From Bacillota bacterium (GTDB lineage Bacteria; Bacillota; Desulfotomaculia; Desulfotomaculales; VENG01), in the NCBI GenBank assembly GCA_009711705.1, contig VENG01000028.1, positions 1-64,000 of the forward strand: 64,000 bases of DNA, given 5' to 3'. A program made the position numbers and the translations under genes. Shown piece after piece: positions 26,725-35,568 of the stretch (the first letter of the stretch is position 1; each line of letters opens with the position of its first letter). Below the pieces are notes generated by a model. The model saw only the letters and a list, made by a program, of their open reading frames with translations. It did no database searches and was not told where the DNA came from.

Positions 26725-26757
26725 AATGCAGGATGGGTTAATTAACCGTCCTGCATT
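26725..26757. terminator. bidirectional terminator between DUF1657 and uvsE genes
   Basis: ATGCAGGATGGGTTAA and TTAACCGTCCTGCAT pair with one mismatch, flanked by AAA on the left and TTTTATTTG on the right. It lies between converging genes. Confidence 0.85.
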
Positions 26758-26765
26758 TTATTTGT

Positions 26766-27737
26766 TTACACAAACTCAGCCAGAGCGTCTCCCAGCACTT
26801 TAATACCAGGGTATGCTTTTAAATCCTGTACCAGTTTAAACATAGCCCGGTCTTTCTGCTTAGCTTCCACCATAACATCAAAATCCCTGTTATGTTCCCG
26901 CATTATCGTCAGAAATGGGTATAAATCGCCGGGATCAACATAATCATGGTGACTTAAACGGTTTTTTTCACTTTTAGGGCTGGATACGTGTATCTTGGGA
27001 TTCAAGCCCGTTTCCTGCCAGCTGTCGATAAACCGGGGCGCTAATTCACCTAGTGTTTCACCGTGGCCATGATTACATAGATAGTGATGGATATCCAGTA
27101 CCATGGGCAACTTTAACTGCTCACAAAGCCAGAGGACATCAGAACCGGTGTAAATTTTATCATCATTTTCCAGGGTAATACGTTCCCGGGCTTCTGAGGG
27201 CACTTGGGACCAATTTTGCCGAAACCGCTCCAAAGAAGCAGATTTATTCTTATAACCGCCGCCCACGTGCATTACCAATTTTGCACGGGTATTAAGCCCC
27301 ATGGCCTCCAATAAACCGGCATGGTGCCTGAGGTCTACTATTGATTTTTCCAAGACGTCTGCACCGGGAGTGTTAATCACCGTAAAGTGGTCCGGGTGAA
27401 AGGTAACCCTCATTTTATTTTCCCGGATAAATTGGCCCAATTCCATTAATTCGGACTCCATTTCCTCCATGTAATCCCAATGCTTTAATTCCGGGTGCGT
27501 GCCCAGCGGGATTATCTTGGAGGAAAAACGATACACATGTACCCCGTGGGCTTTGTTATGGCGAAGCAGCCTCAGGCAGTTGTTAAGATTTTGCCTTGTC
27601 ACCCGCCGCACTTTATTCAATGCCGCCTCCGGGTCTTTTTCCGCCAGCTTGCTATAGGTTTTAAAGGTTACGGTCTTGGACGGTGACGCGTTTTGCATAG
27701 TCATGGACATGGCCACATAGCCAAAACGTATAATCAT
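26766..27737 (-). CDS. uvsE: UV damage endonuclease UvsE
   Basis: 323 residues. UVDE-family TIM barrel nuclease that nicks 5-prime of UV photoproducts and other lesions, using a metal cluster. Seen: IIRFGYVAMSM at the N-terminus, RVTFHPDHFTVINTP, KLVMHVGGGYKNK, ERITLENDDK, VLDIHHYLCNHG, KIHVSSPKS and VMVEAKQKDRA, which supply the metal-binding His, Glu and Asp residues. The ORF extends to 27800 but ATG 27737, giving MIIRFGYVAMS, is the family start; its Shine-Dalgarno site is weak. It probably shares a transcript with the TfoX-type and PHP genes upstream. Confidence 0.93.
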   Translation of the reverse strand: MIIRFGYVAMSMTMQNASPSKTVTFKTYSKLAEKDPEAALNKVRRVTRQNLNNCLRLLRHNKAHGVHVYRFSSKIIPLGTHPELKHWDYMEEMESELMELGQFIRENKMRVTFHPDHFTVINTPGADVLEKSIVDLRHHAGLLEAMGLNTRAKLVMHVGGGYKNKSASLERFRQNWSQVPSEARERITLENDDKIYTGSDVLWLCEQLKLPMVLDIHHYLCNHGHGETLGELAPRFIDSWQETGLNPKIHVSSPKSEKNRLSHHDYVDPGDLYPFLTIMREHNRDFDVMVEAKQKDRAMFKLVQDLKAYPGIKVLGDALAEFV

Positions 27738-27801
27738 GTTTATAGTATTGGTTTTATCGCTTTTAATTAGTCGAAAAGATTCATGAAAAAAATAGTACAA
27801 A

Positions 27802-28062
27802 TCATTTTATTGATTGATAATATGATTTCAAATTCTTTTTGTCGGCATCAGATAAGTAATGCCATCTCACTCCCTGGAGGGCTCCCTCTAATGCATACAA
27901 GGTGTTTAAGCAGGCCCCCTCATCAATACTTTTTATGCGTAGAAAAGCATCTTTACTGCCAACATTCTGCAAATCATCCCGTGTTTCAATTCCTACCTGC
28001 CTTAGCTTGTCCTCTAACACATTACCTATACTTGGCAGTTTACTTAAACCCAAAAAGATCAC
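27802..28062 (-). CDS. TfoX C-terminal domain protein
   Basis: 86 residues, consisting only of the TfoX/Sxy C-terminal domain, a helix-hairpin-helix-like fold (LSKLPSIGNVLEDKLRQVGI, DAFLRIKSIDEGACLNTLYA, GVRWHYLSDADKKNLKSYY). In proteobacteria TfoX drives competence; stand-alone C-terminal domains in Firmicutes have no proven role and may bind DNA. It lies 64 bases before uvsE on the same strand. Confidence 0.9.
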   Translation of the reverse strand: MIFLGLSKLPSIGNVLEDKLRQVGIETRDDLQNVGSKDAFLRIKSIDEGACLNTLYALEGALQGVRWHYLSDADKKNLKSYYQSIK

Positions 28063-28130
28063 CCCTTAAGTGTTCCATCAGAGCTTTTGCAACTTTTTCA
28101 ATCAATGCTGAGGCTAGAATTATCCTAATG

Positions 28131-28964
28131 TTACCTAAGTGCCGCAAGCAGGCGCTCCACATACTCGTATGGTAATTTAATTTGCCCCATCAATACCTCA
28201 TTAGCATTGTCCCCGTGGCAGTCAGACCCTCCTGTCATTAAAAGGCCCGCCGCCCGGGCAATATCCTCGTAATAGCGGGTATCTTTCTCTGAGTGCTTAG
28301 TATGCCACACCTCAATACCCTGCACCCCGTGCTCCGCAAGGTGGATAATATCTTCCTTTTCCAGGCGGGAATCCTTTTTATAAAAGCCGGGGTGCGCCAG
28401 CACCGGTACACCGCCGGCATCCATGGTCAGTTGTATTGCCCGCTCCGGGGACATTTCGTAGCGCTCTACATACGCCCTGCCGCCGTTACCTATGTATGAC
28501 GCGGTGAAAGCCTCCCCCATAGTTTTGATATACCCTTTTTCCAGCAGCGCTTTGGCAATATGCGGCCGCCCCACCGCACCGTCCCCTGCAATCTCTTTCA
28601 CATCTGCCCAGTCAATGTCTATTCCCAATTCCTGCAGTTTAACCACCATACCTTTACCCCGGTTAAGACGGGCATCGGCAACTTCTTTCAGTTCCGCCCG
28701 CAAATTGTTGGCGCGCCAGTCAATGAAATAACCCAAAATGTGCACCTCACCGCCGCGATAAAGGGTGGAAAACTCCAGCGCCGGTATCACTTCTACCCCA
28801 AGTTCCGTTCCGGTCTCTATGGCTTGTCCAATTCCGTCCACTGTATCGTGGTCCGCCAGGGCAATGCAGCTTAACTCTTTTTCCTTGGCCACATGGACCA
28901 CTTCTGCCGGCGTCCACGACCCATCCGATGCCGTGGAGTGAATATGTAAGTCAGCATATTTCAT
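28131..28964 (-). CDS. PHP domain phosphoesterase (RNase AM / nucleoside bisphosphatase type)
   Basis: 277 residues. PHP metal-binding motifs: DLHIHSTASDGSWTP, ALADHDTVDG, PALEFST, VLAHPGF and GGSDCHG, providing the trinuclear metal site. Close relatives hydrolyse 3-prime,5-prime-nucleoside bisphosphates and trim RNA 5-prime ends (YciV/RNase AM). ATG 28964 has GGAGG eleven bases upstream; the longer ORF start is inside that ribosome-binding site. It is followed by the TfoX-type gene after 68 bases, so a three-gene nucleic-acid-repair unit with uvsE is plausible. Confidence 0.9.
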   Translation of the reverse strand: MKYADLHIHSTASDGSWTPAEVVHVAKEKELSCIALADHDTVDGIGQAIETGTELGVEVIPALEFSTLYRGGEVHILGYFIDWRANNLRAELKEVADARLNRGKGMVVKLQELGIDIDWADVKEIAGDGAVGRPHIAKALLEKGYIKTMGEAFTASYIGNGGRAYVERYEMSPERAIQLTMDAGGVPVLAHPGFYKKDSRLEKEDIIHLAEHGVQGIEVWHTKHSEKDTRYYEDIARAAGLLMTGGSDCHGDNANEVLMGQIKLPYEYVERLLAALR

Positions 28965-29118
28965 ATGATTGGTTTCCTCCAAAAAAATAGCCTTTAGGTG
29001 TTTAGTATTTGCCAGATAACGGTGAATTTCCTTTTTCTTAATTGATATCCTACTCTAAGGCTAATCGCGATGCCTTTACTGCTACGCCAATGCCCCTGGT
29101 TAAGTCCATTCTAAAGCA

Positions 29119-29147
29119 AAAAAAAGCCGCAATGCGGCTTTTTTTAC
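29119..29147. terminator. terminator after the zinc-ribbon membrane protein gene
   Basis: AAAAAAAGCCGCA and TGCGGCTTTTTTT are perfectly complementary; the hairpin serves either strand. A short direct repeat, TTTACGCTTCTA, follows at about 29144-29168 and overlaps the stop of the next gene. Confidence 0.9.
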
Positions 29148-29155
29148 GCTTCTAT

Positions 29156-29479
29156 TTACGCTTCTATTGTTTTTACGCTTCCGTCATAAATATACATACT
29201 CTGTCCACACTGGGGGCATTCAAAAGAACCGGTGTTTTTTATAACCTTCGCCTGGCGCCCACAATTAGGGCAGGATGTAGGCCTTACTTCAAACATTGAG
29301 GTTCCCACAATTAACAAGAATCCCGTCAAGCCACCCAGTAACCCGGCAATTGCACCCGGAAGATTAATGATCAGGCCGACAAAACCTACCAGTAAAAAAG
29401 ACCCCACGAATACAATAAAACGAGCAAACATAAGACCTAACTCTTGAAGATTCGTCCTTACTTCACCCGGACTGGCCAT
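29156..29479 (-). CDS. small membrane protein with C-terminal zinc ribbon
   Basis: 107 residues: two membrane spans (FARFIVFVGSFLLVGFVGL; AIAGLLGGLTGFLLIVG) followed by CPNCGRQAKVIKNTG and CPQCGQSMYIYDG, a two-CxxC zinc ribbon facing the cytoplasm by the positive-inside rule. AAGGAGG precedes ATG 29479. No functional assignment. It is transcribed alone and divergently from the Fe-S protein gene. Confidence 0.8.
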   Translation of the reverse strand: MASPGEVRTNLQELGLMFARFIVFVGSFLLVGFVGLIINLPGAIAGLLGGLTGFLLIVGTSMFEVRPTSCPNCGRQAKVIKNTGSFECPQCGQSMYIYDGSVKTIEA

Positions 29480-29629
29480 CAGCAAACCTCCTTTAAGTAA
29501 TACTGCAGCTAATTATTTACTGAACATTATATCACAGCCAACAAGTGCTTGGAAGTACAAGTCTTTGGATTTTAAGAACCACTACCTGTCAGGCCAGCTC
29601 CTAAAATATTTTAAATTTTCACTAACTCA

Positions 29630-29658
29630 TTGACAAAGGTACATATACATAGTATATT
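29630..29658 (+). promoter_or_regulatory. promoter of the 4Fe-4S membrane protein gene
   Basis: TTGACA at 29630-29635 and TATATT at 29653-29658 have 17-base spacing. Downstream, ATATC at 29669-29673 and GATAT at 29684-29688 make a short dyad in a very AT-rich leader, which could be an operator for a repressor. Confidence 0.7.
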
Positions 29659-29719
29659 TTAAATATAAATATCGTAATATTAAGATATATTATTAATATA
29701 AAAGTCAGGAGGATTTACA

Positions 29720-30388
29720 ATGAAACAAACAGCAAAAAGAAAGCATTTACAAAAGTTCACATGGCTGGGCCTTCCTGCTGTTATCATTACAGGATTATTT
29801 TACCCGGTGGCTGGATGGCTCCTTTTTGGGTGCATGATAGGGGCAGTGGGATTGGCATTTCGGCGCGGTCGCAACTGGTGTGACTGGATGTGCCCCAGGG
29901 GATCGTTTTTTGATTTGTTCTTCGGTAAAATCAGCCGCAAAATTGAAATACCCGCCTTCTTCCGCAGCAAGGCCTTGAGGATTTTCATGCTGGGTGCTAT
30001 TTTTACTGCTATGGGAGTACAATTCTATTTTACCTGGGGCGACCCGGATGCCATGGGCATGGCCCTGGTGAGGATACTGACAATAACCACCATAGTAGGA
30101 ATCATATTAGCACTGTTTATACATCCCCGCACCTGGTGCCACATTTGCCCCATGGGTACAGTGGCCAACTGGATATCTAAAGGTCGCAAGCCCCTTTATA
30201 TCACAGAGGATTGCTCTAACTGCGGCAAGTGTGCCAGGGTTTGCCCCATGCAGCTCACCCCCCACGATTACAAGGAAGAAGGGGTCATGGGTGACAATGA
30301 CTGTATAAAGTGCGGCACCTGTGTTGCCGGCTGCCCCCGCAAGGCACTGGCCATGGACCAAAAACCTGGCCAACAAAAAGCAGCCTGA
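29720..30388 (+). CDS. 4Fe-4S membrane protein, NapH/CcoG-like
   Basis: 222 residues with three or four membrane spans. Cytoplasmic cysteine motifs are of two kinds: NWCDWMCPRGSFFDLF and TWCHICPMGTVANWI (CxxxC / CxxC-P turns characteristic of NapH/NosR-type quinol-linked proteins), and two ferredoxin clusters CSNCGKCARVCP and CIKCGTCVAGCP. Such proteins pass electrons between quinone pool and soluble acceptors. AGGAGG lies before ATG 29720, with a strong promoter upstream. No reductase gene is adjacent, so the partner is unknown. Confidence 0.88.
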   Translation: MKQTAKRKHLQKFTWLGLPAVIITGLFYPVAGWLLFGCMIGAVGLAFRRGRNWCDWMCPRGSFFDLFFGKISRKIEIPAFFRSKALRIFMLGAIFTAMGVQFYFTWGDPDAMGMALVRILTITTIVGIILALFIHPRTWCHICPMGTVANWISKGRKPLYITEDCSNCGKCARVCPMQLTPHDYKEEGVMGDNDCIKCGTCVAGCPRKALAMDQKPGQQKAA

Positions 30389-30413
30389 ATGTCGTAGCTT
30401 AAGGGTCAGTTTT

Positions 30414-30750
30414 TAGACGGGATTAACGGGATAAGCGGGATTAAAGACTTTGCATGTCGTGCTTTGGGGACAACAACAATTCTTTGACAGGATTAACAGG
30501 TTCAACAGGATTTTTAGCTTTGCTTGTTTTCCTTCATTATTTCTTTGCATACAATATTTATTAGCATTAATTTTTTGTATTGGCGGTTTTGTTATATTTT
30601 TAAGCTTAAACTTGTAACCAATTCGATATTTTAATTGCTATCTTTTAATCCCTTATCCTGCGAATCCTGTAATCGTCTAATGTGTTTGCCTTTTCTATTC
30701 TCTTTGTTTTTAATCTCTATCCCGAAAATCCCATCAATCCCGTCAAAAAT
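30414..30750 (+). repeat. dispersed repeats, family C plus family B copy 2
   Basis: 30414-30480 has GACGGGATTAACGGGAT, then GACTTTGCATGTCGTGCTTTG; an inverted copy lies at 34480-34572. From 30484 the family B element follows (TTTGACAGGATTAACAGG, GCGGTTTTGTTATATTT, CCCATCAATCCCGTC), almost the same as 10767-11065. The 930 bases from 30389 to 31322 contain no gene. Confidence 0.8.
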
Positions 30751-30815
30751 TGCCTTCTTTTTTAGTGTTAGCACTACATTTTGCCCTAGTCATAAAAACT
30801 ACAAAGATCCAAGAT

Positions 30816-30900
30816 TGTCATTCTGAGTGCAGCGAAGAATCTGAGTATTTATGCGACTTTCAAGATTCTTCATTTCACTTCGTTTCATTCAGGATGACAT
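30816..30900. repeat. imperfect palindrome GTCATTCTGAG...CAGGATGACAT
   Basis: GTCATTCTGAGTGCAGCGAA at 30817 and TTCGTTTCATTCAGGATGAC near 30880-30898 are imperfect inverted repeats around an AT-rich centre. Similar palindromes occur in very many unrelated bacterial genomes, so this one is an ordinary dispersed element. Confidence 0.65.
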
Positions 30901-30992
30901 GAATCTGGACTTTTTCAGCAGTCCCGGACGGGTCCTCTTGCTTCCTTGCTTAAAAGTATTGTTTGGGTCTTGGCTTATGGGTCTTTTTTTCT

Positions 30993-31235
30993 TTGACAGG
31001 ATTAACAGGATTTGCAGGATGCTTTAGGGTAGTGCTTTGGGGTCTTAAAAAACATTTTATAATTATTTGTTTTAATATATTGGACTGGTCCATAAGCTCT
31101 GTTTAGGTGATAAAGACATTCGATTGTATTTTTCTATTTTTTAACAATCCTGTATATCCTGTAAATCCTGTCTAAAAAAATTGTTTACCCCAAAGCCTCA
31201 CATACAAAGCCTTTTATCCCGCTTATCCCATCAAA
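30993..31235 (+). repeat. dispersed intergenic repeat, family A copy
   Basis: TTGACAGGATTAACAGGATT at 30993, complementary TCCTGTATATCCTGTAAAT to 31170, then the shared tail TTTACCCCAAAGCCTCACAT. The flanking TTGGGTCTTGGCTTATGGGT also matches the array at 8440-9419. Confidence 0.8.
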
Positions 31236-31322
31236 ACTCACATAAACCATATACACAAACTAGAATTAACATTTATTTTCGTAAAAAAAAAGTTGACCCA
31301 AAGAAATATCCAAACTTACTTC

Positions 31323-32447
31323 CTATACATAAACCCTGGGCACCCGGCCACTTACCATGGTCACCACTTCATAATTAATAGTACCTATGGCGGCGGCAAT
31401 TTCATCCGCGGTGATCGTTTTACCGCCCTGTGATCCCATCAACACCACTTCATCACCAGTTTTAACCCCCGGTAGATGCCCCACATCCACCACACACTGA
31501 TCCATGCATATGCGTCCCACCACCGGAGCGTACTCTCCATTTACCAGCACCCGCCCTTTTGACGAAAGCAGCCTGGTGTAGCCGTCTGCATACCCCGCTG
31601 CCAGTGTGGCTAAAACCGTGGGAGCAGGGGTGTGGTAAGTACACCCGTAGCTTACACTAAAACCTGCTGCTACCTCTTTCAATTGGGTTACCCTGGTCTT
31701 AAGAGTCATTGCCGGCTGCAGCAAAACGCGGCCATGGTCCACCTCTCCGGACGGGTAAAGACCGTAGATGGATATACCCGGCCGCACCAGATCAAAGTGC
31801 GCTTCAGGCACATCGATAAGAGCAGCACTATTGGCCGCGTGCCGCAGCGGAAAATGAAATCCGCGCTCGGAAAGGGCCTGCAGTAGCTCCCGGAACCTTT
31901 GTAACTGCTGCCGAGTATATGTTTTGTCCCCCGCATCCGCCGCAGCAAAATGGGTATATACGCCCTGCACATCAAGTCCCGGCATACGCAGCATGTCAAC
32001 TATTTCCCCGATCCCTGCCCCATTCCACAGGTACCCCAAGCGGCCCATTCCCGTATCAACCTTTAAATGTACAGGGGCCCGCATTCCGCAGGCCCGGGCG
32101 GCATCTGCCACCGCCCGGGCGGATGCCGCATTATAGACTGATAATACAAGGTTGTTCTCCAGCGCCCTACCTATCATGGCACCGGTTACCAGGCCGAAAA
32201 CGAGCATAGGAGCATGGATTCCCTTTTGGCGCAGTTCAATTCCTTCTTCCGCCCTGGCCACTGCCAGCCATTCGGCACCGTTTTCCAGCGCCACCCGGGC
32301 CACCTCTTGGGCGCCGTGCCCATAGCCATTGGCCTTTACCACAGCCATTAGCCTGGTGCCCGGGTTTGCCAGGTCCTTCAAGGCCCTTATGTTGTGTGCC
32401 AGAGCGGCCAGGCTTATTTCGGCCCACATGGGGTAATCTCCATTCAC
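31323..32447 (-). CDS. alr: alanine racemase
   Basis: 374 residues, normal length. PLP-binding lysine in MAVVKANGYGHG (Lys38) and the catalytic tyrosine in VSYGCTYHTPAPTV; further signatures HLKVDTGMGRLG and VGRICMDQCVVDVG. It supplies D-alanine for peptidoglycan. A GTG at 32447 overlaps the nnr stop codon with GGGGGAG before it; ATG 32429 with its own GGAG is an alternative start. The order acpS, nnr, alr is a common Firmicute arrangement, although acpS is separated here by repeats. Confidence 0.96.
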   Translation of the reverse strand: MNGDYPMWAEISLAALAHNIRALKDLANPGTRLMAVVKANGYGHGAQEVARVALENGAEWLAVARAEEGIELRQKGIHAPMLVFGLVTGAMIGRALENNLVLSVYNAASARAVADAARACGMRAPVHLKVDTGMGRLGYLWNGAGIGEIVDMLRMPGLDVQGVYTHFAAADAGDKTYTRQQLQRFRELLQALSERGFHFPLRHAANSAALIDVPEAHFDLVRPGISIYGLYPSGEVDHGRVLLQPAMTLKTRVTQLKEVAAGFSVSYGCTYHTPAPTVLATLAAGYADGYTRLLSSKGRVLVNGEYAPVVGRICMDQCVVDVGHLPGVKTGDEVVLMGSQGGKTITADEIAAAIGTINYEVVTMVSGRVPRVYV

Positions 32448-33991
32448 AGCCGCTCCCCCTTAGTATCTTTTATACACTCGGGTAGAACTTCCGTCACATC
32501 CCCGGCCAGAATACCAACCGTCCCTTTTTCGGCGGCCTTATCTCCTGCCAGGCCATGCAAATAGACTCCGGCCACAGCAGCATTTTCAGCTGAGAGCCCC
32601 TGAGCCAGCAAACCGGCGATGATACCGGTGAGCACATCGCCTGCGCCCCCTGAGGCCATACCGGGGTTACCCGTATTATTAATATAGGCCTTACCACCGG
32701 GCAGCGCCACGATGGTTCCGGCCCCCTTGAGCACCACCACGGCACCTGACTCGGCGGCTGCCCGGTGGGCAATGCCCAGCCTGTCTGCCTGCACTTCCGC
32801 CACAGTGCATCCCATAAGGCGGGCCATTTCGCCGGGATGCGGTGTAATCACCGCACCGGCCTGCATTTCCTGCAGGCTGAACCCCGATTGTGCCACAGCA
32901 TTTATACCATCGGCATCAATAACACAAGGAACTTTTGCAATTTTCAACACTTCTTCCACCAGCTTCACGGTCTCGTGGTGAGTTCCCAGTCCCGGCCCTA
33001 TGGCCAACACATCCATTTTTTCCAACAGCTCGCTAATGACCTCCAGAGCCTGCTTAGATAAAAACCCATCCACGTTTTCCGGAAGCGGCATGGTCATAAT
33101 TTCCGTCAGTTTGATTTCTACCACCGGGTGCAGGCCCCAGGGGACGGCGGCAGTTACCAGGCCGGCCCCGCTTCTGGCGCAAGCCCGGGCGGCCAGGCAC
33201 ACGGCCCCGCTCATTCCCGGCGAACCTCCCACTACCATGGCATGGCCGAAATCTCCCTTGTGGGCATAAGCCGGGCGGTGTGGTAAGATTTGCTGCACTT
33301 TGGCACCGGTTACCAGCTCTATTTCTCCACCACGGGCCACCGCGCGGGGAATGGAGATGTCCACCACATGCAGCCGGCCGCTGTATTCCGGGCCGTATCC
33401 CGTAACCAGTCCGATTTTGGGTAGCCCGAAGGTTACTGTCTCCGACGCTTTAATACAAGGGCCCTGCACCAGGCCGGTATCAGCCTCTAGCCCGGACGGG
33501 ATGTCTACCGCAATAACCGGCACAAGGGAGGAATTCACTGCTTCCACCACCGGGACTACATTTTCCCGCACACTCCCCTTAAAACCTGTACCGTAAAGGG
33601 CATCGACAACTACATGGGAGCGGGCTAAGTGCGTATCCAACAATTTCTTTCCCTCACTAAGCGGATTGGTAACCTCCCCGCCCATTTTCTGCCATACATC
33701 CAGGTTTATTCCGGCATCACCTTTTATTTGAGATACATCCGCCAGAAGATAGACAAACACTTCTGCACCCATATTTTTAAGGTGGCGGGCCACCACAAAC
33801 CCGTCCCCCCCATTATTGCCCTTTCCGGCAATAATAAGGACTGTTTTGCCGTTAACATTACCGAGCATATCAACCACTGCATTGACCACCTGCCGCCCGG
33901 CGTTCTCCATCAAAACCACACCGGGAATGCCATACTCCTCAATGGCAGTTCTATCTATCTCACGCATTTCTGCTGCCGTTACCACCCGCAC
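32444..33991 (-). CDS. nnr: bifunctional NAD(P)H-hydrate epimerase / ADP-dependent dehydratase
   Basis: 515 residues. Residues 1-215 are the epimerase (YjeF N) domain (GVVLMENAGRQV, IIAGKGNNGGDGFVVARHL, DALYGTGFKG); residues 225-510 the dehydratase (ribokinase-like) domain (GGSPGMSGAVCLAARACARS, AIGPGLGTH, DADGINA, GNPGMASGGAGDVLTG). It repairs damaged NAD(P)H hydrates. GTG 33991 follows GGAGGT by seven bases; the ORF extends a few codons further. It overlaps alr by four bases, so they are translated together. Confidence 0.95.
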   Translation of the reverse strand: MRVVTAAEMREIDRTAIEEYGIPGVVLMENAGRQVVNAVVDMLGNVNGKTVLIIAGKGNNGGDGFVVARHLKNMGAEVFVYLLADVSQIKGDAGINLDVWQKMGGEVTNPLSEGKKLLDTHLARSHVVVDALYGTGFKGSVRENVVPVVEAVNSSLVPVIAVDIPSGLEADTGLVQGPCIKASETVTFGLPKIGLVTGYGPEYSGRLHVVDISIPRAVARGGEIELVTGAKVQQILPHRPAYAHKGDFGHAMVVGGSPGMSGAVCLAARACARSGAGLVTAAVPWGLHPVVEIKLTEIMTMPLPENVDGFLSKQALEVISELLEKMDVLAIGPGLGTHHETVKLVEEVLKIAKVPCVIDADGINAVAQSGFSLQEMQAGAVITPHPGEMARLMGCTVAEVQADRLGIAHRAAAESGAVVVLKGAGTIVALPGGKAYINNTGNPGMASGGAGDVLTGIIAGLLAQGLSAENAAVAGVYLHGLAGDKAAEKGTVGILAGDVTEVLPECIKDTKGERL

Positions 33992-34043
33992 AAAACACAC
34001 CTCCACATAAGAAAATCAGAAGACACTAAAAGAAAAAGACTTT

Positions 34044-34395
34044 TTTTGACGGGATCAACGGGATTTATGGGATAGAGATTAAAAACAAAGAGAAAGGAAA
34101 AGGCAAACACATTAGACAGGATTACAGGATTCGCAGGATAAGGGATTAAAAGATAGCGATTAAAAATAGCCAATTGGTTATAAGTTAAGCTTAAAAGAGT
34201 TAAGTGAATTATTAAAAATATAACAAAACCGCCAAGACAAATTAATTCTAATGAATATTATATAAAAAGGAATATAAAGGAAAACAAGAAAAGCTAAAAA
34301 TCCTGTTTATCCTGTAATCCTGTCAAAGAATTATTATTGTCCCCAAAGCAGGACATGCAAAATCTTTAATCCCGTATTTTATATATTATTTCATC
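34044..34395 (-). repeat. dispersed intergenic repeat, family B copy (inverted) with family C tail
   Basis: Reverse complement of the family B element at 10767-11065: TTGACGGGATCAACGGGATT at 34046, then GACAGGATTACAGGATTCGC, and TCCTGTAATCCTGTCAAAG near 34328. The family C segment with CCCCAAAGCAGGACATGCAA follows. The 34010-34565 gap has no gene. Confidence 0.8.
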
Positions 34396-34479
34396 TATTT
34401 TTTTATAAAAAACCATACGAAAACTTAATAAACCCCCAAGCACTTTATTAATCGATAAAATTTATACCCGTGAATTTAA

Positions 34480-34572
34480 AAATCCTGTTAATCCTGTTAA
34501 TCCTGTCAAAGAATTGTTGTTGCCCCCAAAGCACGACATGCAAAGTCTTTAATCCCGCTTACCCGTCAAAAA
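34480..34572 (-). repeat. dispersed intergenic repeat, family C
   Basis: AATCCTGTTAATCCTGTTAA TCCTGTC then GCACGACATGCAAAGTC and a closing ACCCGTCAAA. It is the inverted counterpart of 30414-30510 and runs up to the acpS stop codon. Confidence 0.75.
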
Positions 34573-34958
34573 CTCTTATCCTCCCCAGCAACCGCCACCG
34601 CAAAGGCCAAAGCCTTATCCTTTTCATGGGACAAGCTAATCAAAATTTGCCCCATCCCCTTTTCCCGGGCCAGGCGTCCCGCCTGGCCGAAAAGCCTTAT
34701 TTGCGGCCTTCCTGCAGAGTCATTAACCACTTCCACATCGGTCCAGCGGCACCCGGCAAGGCCCGTTCCCATGGCCTTTAAAACCGCCTCTTTAGCTGCA
34801 AACCTGGCTGCGTAACACTGCCAACACTGTTTTCTACCATTACAGTACGCGCGCTCATCCCGGGTAAAAAGCCTCTCCAGAAATCGCTCTCCCAGGCGTG
34901 CCGCGGCCTTTTCTATACGTTCTATGCTTACTATGTCTGTACCTATACCAGCAATCAT
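34566..34958 (-). CDS. acpS: holo-ACP synthase
   Basis: 130 residues. AcpS transfers phosphopantetheine from CoA to the acyl carrier protein. GIGTDIVSIERIEK with its magnesium aspartate, and FAAKEAVLKAMGTGL with the second metal-binding glutamate, are both present, as is ISLSHEKDKALAFAV. I use ATG 34958, five bases after GGTGG, rather than the in-frame GTG at 34967. First gene of the acpS-nnr-alr set. Confidence 0.95.
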   Translation of the reverse strand: MIAGIGTDIVSIERIEKAAARLGERFLERLFTRDERAYCNGRKQCWQCYAARFAAKEAVLKAMGTGLAGCRWTDVEVVNDSAGRPQIRLFGQAGRLAREKGMGQILISLSHEKDKALAFAVAVAGEDKSF

Positions 34959-35033
34959 AAGTTCCACCCCGGTTCAAATTTCCACATCAAAAGAAAAAAA
35001 CCTGCCGTTTTAGTAGTTAGTGGTTGTCAGGTC

Positions 35034-35080
35034 GCAATAACTCAACATGAGGTGCCTGGCACCTAGTGTTGAGTTATTGC
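35034..35080. repeat. 47-bp palindrome with AGGTGCC/GGCACCT core
   Basis: GCAATAACTCAACA at 35034-35047 pairs with TGTTGAGTTATTGC at 35067-35080, and inside it AGGTGCC pairs with GGCACCT. There is no T-run, so it is more like a REP-type palindrome than a terminator. Confidence 0.8.
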
Positions 35081-35097
35081 TGGTATATTGGCTAGGT

Positions 35098-35451
35098 TTA
35101 GTGTTCTGCTTCCGGGTTTCTTTGGAAGGTGCCGTGTAACTTGAAGTTCACCCACTGCGGAAAGGGTATACCGGAATTGGCAAAAAAGCTGGTTTCTCTT
35201 GCTTTCTCATTGTCTTTCCTTAGCATGAACTCGCGCACAGCATCCCGGGTTACCTTATATAATTCCTCATCAACCGTACCCTCTTCCAGGAGCAATATCC
35301 TGAGGGCGAGGTTTTCTTCTTCCACCACTTTCAGACGGCTAAACAGTTCAATTAGCATCAACCTGGTTACATCGGTGTCAATTTCCCGCTCCACGTCGCC
35401 CAACAAAGCCCATATTTTCTGGTCGCTGAGCATATCCCAAACTGCCTTCAT
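35098..35451 (-). CDS. conserved-type hypothetical protein, helical
   Basis: 117 residues, soluble, charged, mostly helical, with a heptad-like stretch LFSRLKVVEEENLALRILL that could be a short coiled coil. TAGGAGG stands seven bases before the ATG, so it is very probably translated. I do not recognise a family. It lies between acpS and the LytTR regulator gene, with no clear operon link to either: acpS is on the same strand downstream but 131 bases away across a palindrome. Confidence 0.75.
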   Translation of the reverse strand: MKAVWDMLSDQKIWALLGDVEREIDTDVTRLMLIELFSRLKVVEEENLALRILLLEEGTVDEELYKVTRDAVREFMLRKDNEKARETSFFANSGIPFPQWVNFKLHGTFQRNPEAEH

Positions 35452-35544
35452 AAAAACCTCCTACAAAAAATCTTTAAGTAAAATTAGTTATTGATTGGAA
35501 CTTATTAGTAGTTTTAACTTACATTTATGCCCTTATACACCAAA

Positions 35545-35568
35545 AAGCCCTTCCTTAAGGAAGGGCTT
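35545..35568 (-). terminator. terminator of the LytS/LytTR operon
   Basis: AAGCCCTTCCTT and AAGGAAGGGCTT are a perfect 12-bp palindrome that overlaps the regulator stop codon and is followed on the minus strand by TTTTTGG. Confidence 0.88.
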